In this document: positions 6,383 through 7,812 of the stretch, in pieces | How positions within the stretch are numbered: position 1 is the stretch's first letter | Layout of the letters: every line of letters begins with the position of its first letter | The notes under the pieces: generated by a model | Seen by the model: the letters and a program-made list of their open reading frames with translations, nothing else | What the model was told of the DNA's origin: nothing | Databases searched by the model: none | Assembly (NCBI GenBank): GCA_945878495.1 | Contig: CAMCTP010000040.1 | Span: 1-7,812, forward strand | Reading direction: 5' to 3' | Length of the DNA stretch: 7,812 nt | Origin: Rickettsia typhi | GTDB lineage: Bacteria > Pseudomonadota > Alphaproteobacteria > Rickettsiales > Deianiraeaceae | Position numbers and translations under genes: made by a program

Positions 6383-6455
6383 TTTTATTATTGTTTTTTA
6401 TATTTTCTAGATAATACTTTTTTATAAACAAGAAAAATAAATTTTATTATCCTTG
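6383..6455. promoter_or_regulatory. Divergent promoter region between mrdA and map
   Basis: These 73 nt separate two genes pointing away from each other, so promoters for both are expected here. On the plus strand, -10-like TATAAA lies at 6423-6428, about 27 nt before the map ATG. On the minus strand, TATTAT (6416-6411) and TATAAA (6402-6397) are candidates for mrdA. None has a good -35 at normal spacing, and in DNA this AT-rich such hexamers are expected by chance. No terminator is present. Confidence 0.35.
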
Positions 6456-7316
6456 ATGCAAAATTATAATAGAAATATACCAATACATAGCGAAGAAAGC
6501 TTTGCAAAAATGAGAAAAGCTGGCGCTTTGGCGGCGAGAATTTTAGACTCTTTAAGCGATTTTATTAAAGTTGGAATTTCAACAAATGAAATTAATGATT
6601 TTTGTCATAATTTTGCACTGGAAAACAACGCAATATCAGCCCCACTTGGATATCAAGGTTCTGGTAAAATAAAATTTCCTAAATCAATATGTACCTCGGT
6701 AAATAATGTAATTTGCCATGGAATACCAAGTGATTATTTATTAAAAGATGGAGATATTGTTGGTGTTGACGTGACTCCAATATTAGATGGCTTTCACGGA
6801 GATTCTTGTCGTACATTTTTTGTCGGTGATTCGTTTATCGATAAAAAGAAAAATACCATGCAAAAAAAGCTCACTAAGGTGACATATGAGGCTATGATGC
6901 TTGGGATTCAGACTGTAAAAGAGGGGTCGAAGTTATCTGAAATAGGCATTGCGATACAAAATCATGCAAAAAAATACAGCTTTTCCGTTGTCAGAGATTT
7001 CTGTGGACACGGTGTTGGTGAGAAATTTCACACCGAGCCAATGGTTCCTCATTATTTCGGAATTGATGTTGCAGGATATACGAATTCAATAATTTTAAAA
7101 GCCGGAATGATTTTTACAATTGAACCAATGATTAATGCTGGAACATATCATTCAATTGTTTCAAAATCTGATAAATGGACAGCGATTACAAAAGATGGAT
7201 CACTTTCTGCACAGTTCGAGCATACAATAGGGGTTACGAAAAATGGTTGCGAGATATTTACTAAGTCATTAAATGGTTCGGATTATCCAAAAATTTTAGA
7301 TGATTTCACATTATGA
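6456..7316 (+). CDS. map: Methionine aminopeptidase, type I
   Basis: MetAP removes the N-terminal Met from nascent proteins in the cytoplasm and needs two metal ions. I use ATG 6456 (286 aa, MQNYNRNIPI); the in-frame TTG just before it would add one residue only. The pita-bread fold motifs are all present: CTSVNNVICHGIPS (79-92) with H88, VGVDVTPILDGFHGDSCRTF (102-121) with metal ligands D105 and D116, CGHGVGEKFHTEP (183-195) with H185 and H192, TIEPMIN (221-227) with E223, and QFEHTIGV (253-260) with E255. These match the five metal ligands of E. coli MetAP in order. The length is somewhat above E. coli MetAP (264), partly from a short C-terminal tail (270-286). There is no N-terminal zinc-finger extension. 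The stop overlaps the plsC start by 4 nt (ATGA), so the two are probably co-transcribed and translationally coupled. Confidence 0.97.
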   Translation: MQNYNRNIPIHSEESFAKMRKAGALAARILDSLSDFIKVGISTNEINDFCHNFALENNAISAPLGYQGSGKIKFPKSICTSVNNVICHGIPSDYLLKDGDIVGVDVTPILDGFHGDSCRTFFVGDSFIDKKKNTMQKKLTKVTYEAMMLGIQTVKEGSKLSEIGIAIQNHAKKYSFSVVRDFCGHGVGEKFHTEPMVPHYFGIDVAGYTNSIILKAGMIFTIEPMINAGTYHSIVSKSDKWTAITKDGSLSAQFEHTIGVTKNGCEIFTKSLNGSDYPKILDDFTL

Positions 7317-7812
7317 GATATATAAGAAGTATATTTTTTGATTTAACATTTGCATTAATAACGATATTCTTTGCCGTTATTGGATTGCCATTGGGTTTGA
7401 CAAAAAAATACTCACCATTACTAGGTAAAGCATGGGCAAAAACGGTATTATTTGCTTTGCGAGTGATATGCGGAATTGTATCGAAGTGCGATGACATTGA
7501 CGAACTAAATTCGTGCAATTTAATTCTATCAAAACATCAGTCTGCCTGGGAAACTATTTTCTTTCTTGCCGAGATAAAGAATCCTGCATTCGTTATAAAA
7601 GAAGATCTTGTAAAAGTTCCATTTTATGGGTGGTATTTGCAAAACATGGGTATGATAACGGTTAAAAGAGTATCGAGTCCTACTGAACTAAAAAGAATGA
7701 ATAGTAAGATTTTAAATGCCTTGAATTGTGGTAAAAACGTAATAATTTTTCCACAAGGTACAAGAGTCTTGGCCGACATGAATAACTTTGAAAAGCCATT
7801 TCGTTTAAATTG
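7313..7812 (+). CDS. plsC: 1-acyl-sn-glycerol-3-phosphate acyltransferase, N-terminal part (3' end outside window)
   Basis: PlsC acylates lysophosphatidic acid to phosphatidic acid at the inner membrane, the second acylation of phospholipid synthesis. ATG 7313 overlaps the map stop (ATGA). 166 residues are visible and the frame runs open past the window end. A hydrophobic anchor lies near 6-28. Motif I is SKHQSAWE (73-80), with H75 as the catalytic His; the family consensus is H-x4-D, here H-x4-E. Motif II-like GWYLQNMGMITVKR lies at 106-119. Motif III reads FPQGTR (146-151) where FPEGTR is usual. These variants occur, as far as I recall, in some proteobacterial PlsC proteins, so an active enzyme is still the best reading. 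Other LPLAT-family acyltransferases are possible, but the motif spacing and the map coupling favour PlsC. Confidence 0.88.
   Translation, partial: MRYIRSIFFDLTFALITIFFAVIGLPLGLTKKYSPLLGKAWAKTVLFALRVICGIVSKCDDIDELNSCNLILSKHQSAWETIFFLAEIKNPAFVIKEDLVKVPFYGWYLQNMGMITVKRVSSPTELKRMNSKILNALNCGKNVIIFPQGTRVLADMNNFEKPFRLN

Noticed and set aside
7306..7518. A 70-codon minus-strand frame at the map-plsC junction
   Set aside because: The plus strand here encodes the plsC start, whose motif I follows in frame; the antisense frame has no support.
1..7812. Mobile elements, CRISPR arrays, toxin-antitoxin pairs or phage genes
   Set aside because: No transposase, integrase, repeat-spacer array or long flanking repeat is visible; every long stretch is accounted for by housekeeping genes.

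Overview
This window is AT-rich (roughly 30% G+C by eye), densely packed and uses the standard bacterial code: TGA stops ileS, mltB, map and other genes, and Trp is TGG. The genes are those of a Gram-negative bacterium with lipid A (LpxC). The eukaryote-type IleRS C-terminus, ThyX, the MltB-type transglycosylase and the map-plsC pair fit an alphaproteobacterium of the Rickettsiales/Holosporales kind, probably host-associated. That placement is inference from gene style; the window has no rRNA or other taxonomic marker.

Layout. 1-3551 (+): a compact run of ileS (3' part only), lpxC, thyX and mltB, with an 8-nt overlap and then gaps of 5 and 4 nt, so probably one transcript whose promoter lies upstream of the window. 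3557-3641 (-): a tRNA-Leu(GAG) with encoded CCA, facing the mltB end only 5 nt away. 3642-3731: a short AT-rich divergent control region with a TATAAT box, a 12-bp palindrome and three alternating TTTCTA/TAGAAA units. 3732-4532 (+): an exported class I glutamine amidotransferase-fold protein that has lost its active-site residues. 4529-6382 (-): mrdA (PBP2), meeting the previous gene tail to tail inside one CTAG. 6383-6455: a 73-nt divergent region. 6456-7316 (+): map. 7313-7812 (+): plsC, overlapping map by ATGA and cut by the window end.

Function. Most genes serve essential housekeeping and the envelope: lipid A (LpxC), phospholipid (PlsC), and peptidoglycan synthesis and turnover (PBP2, MltB). 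The others serve translation and protein maturation (IleRS, tRNA-Leu, MetAP) and dTMP supply (ThyX). No mobile element, CRISPR array, toxin-antitoxin pair or phage gene is visible. The most unusual item is the exported amidotransferase-like pseudoenzyme at 3732-4532. It keeps an intact frame, signal peptide and fold motifs, but the catalytic Cys and His are both Asn and the usual GG-x-D oxyanion segment is gone. I see no wholly new multi-gene system here.
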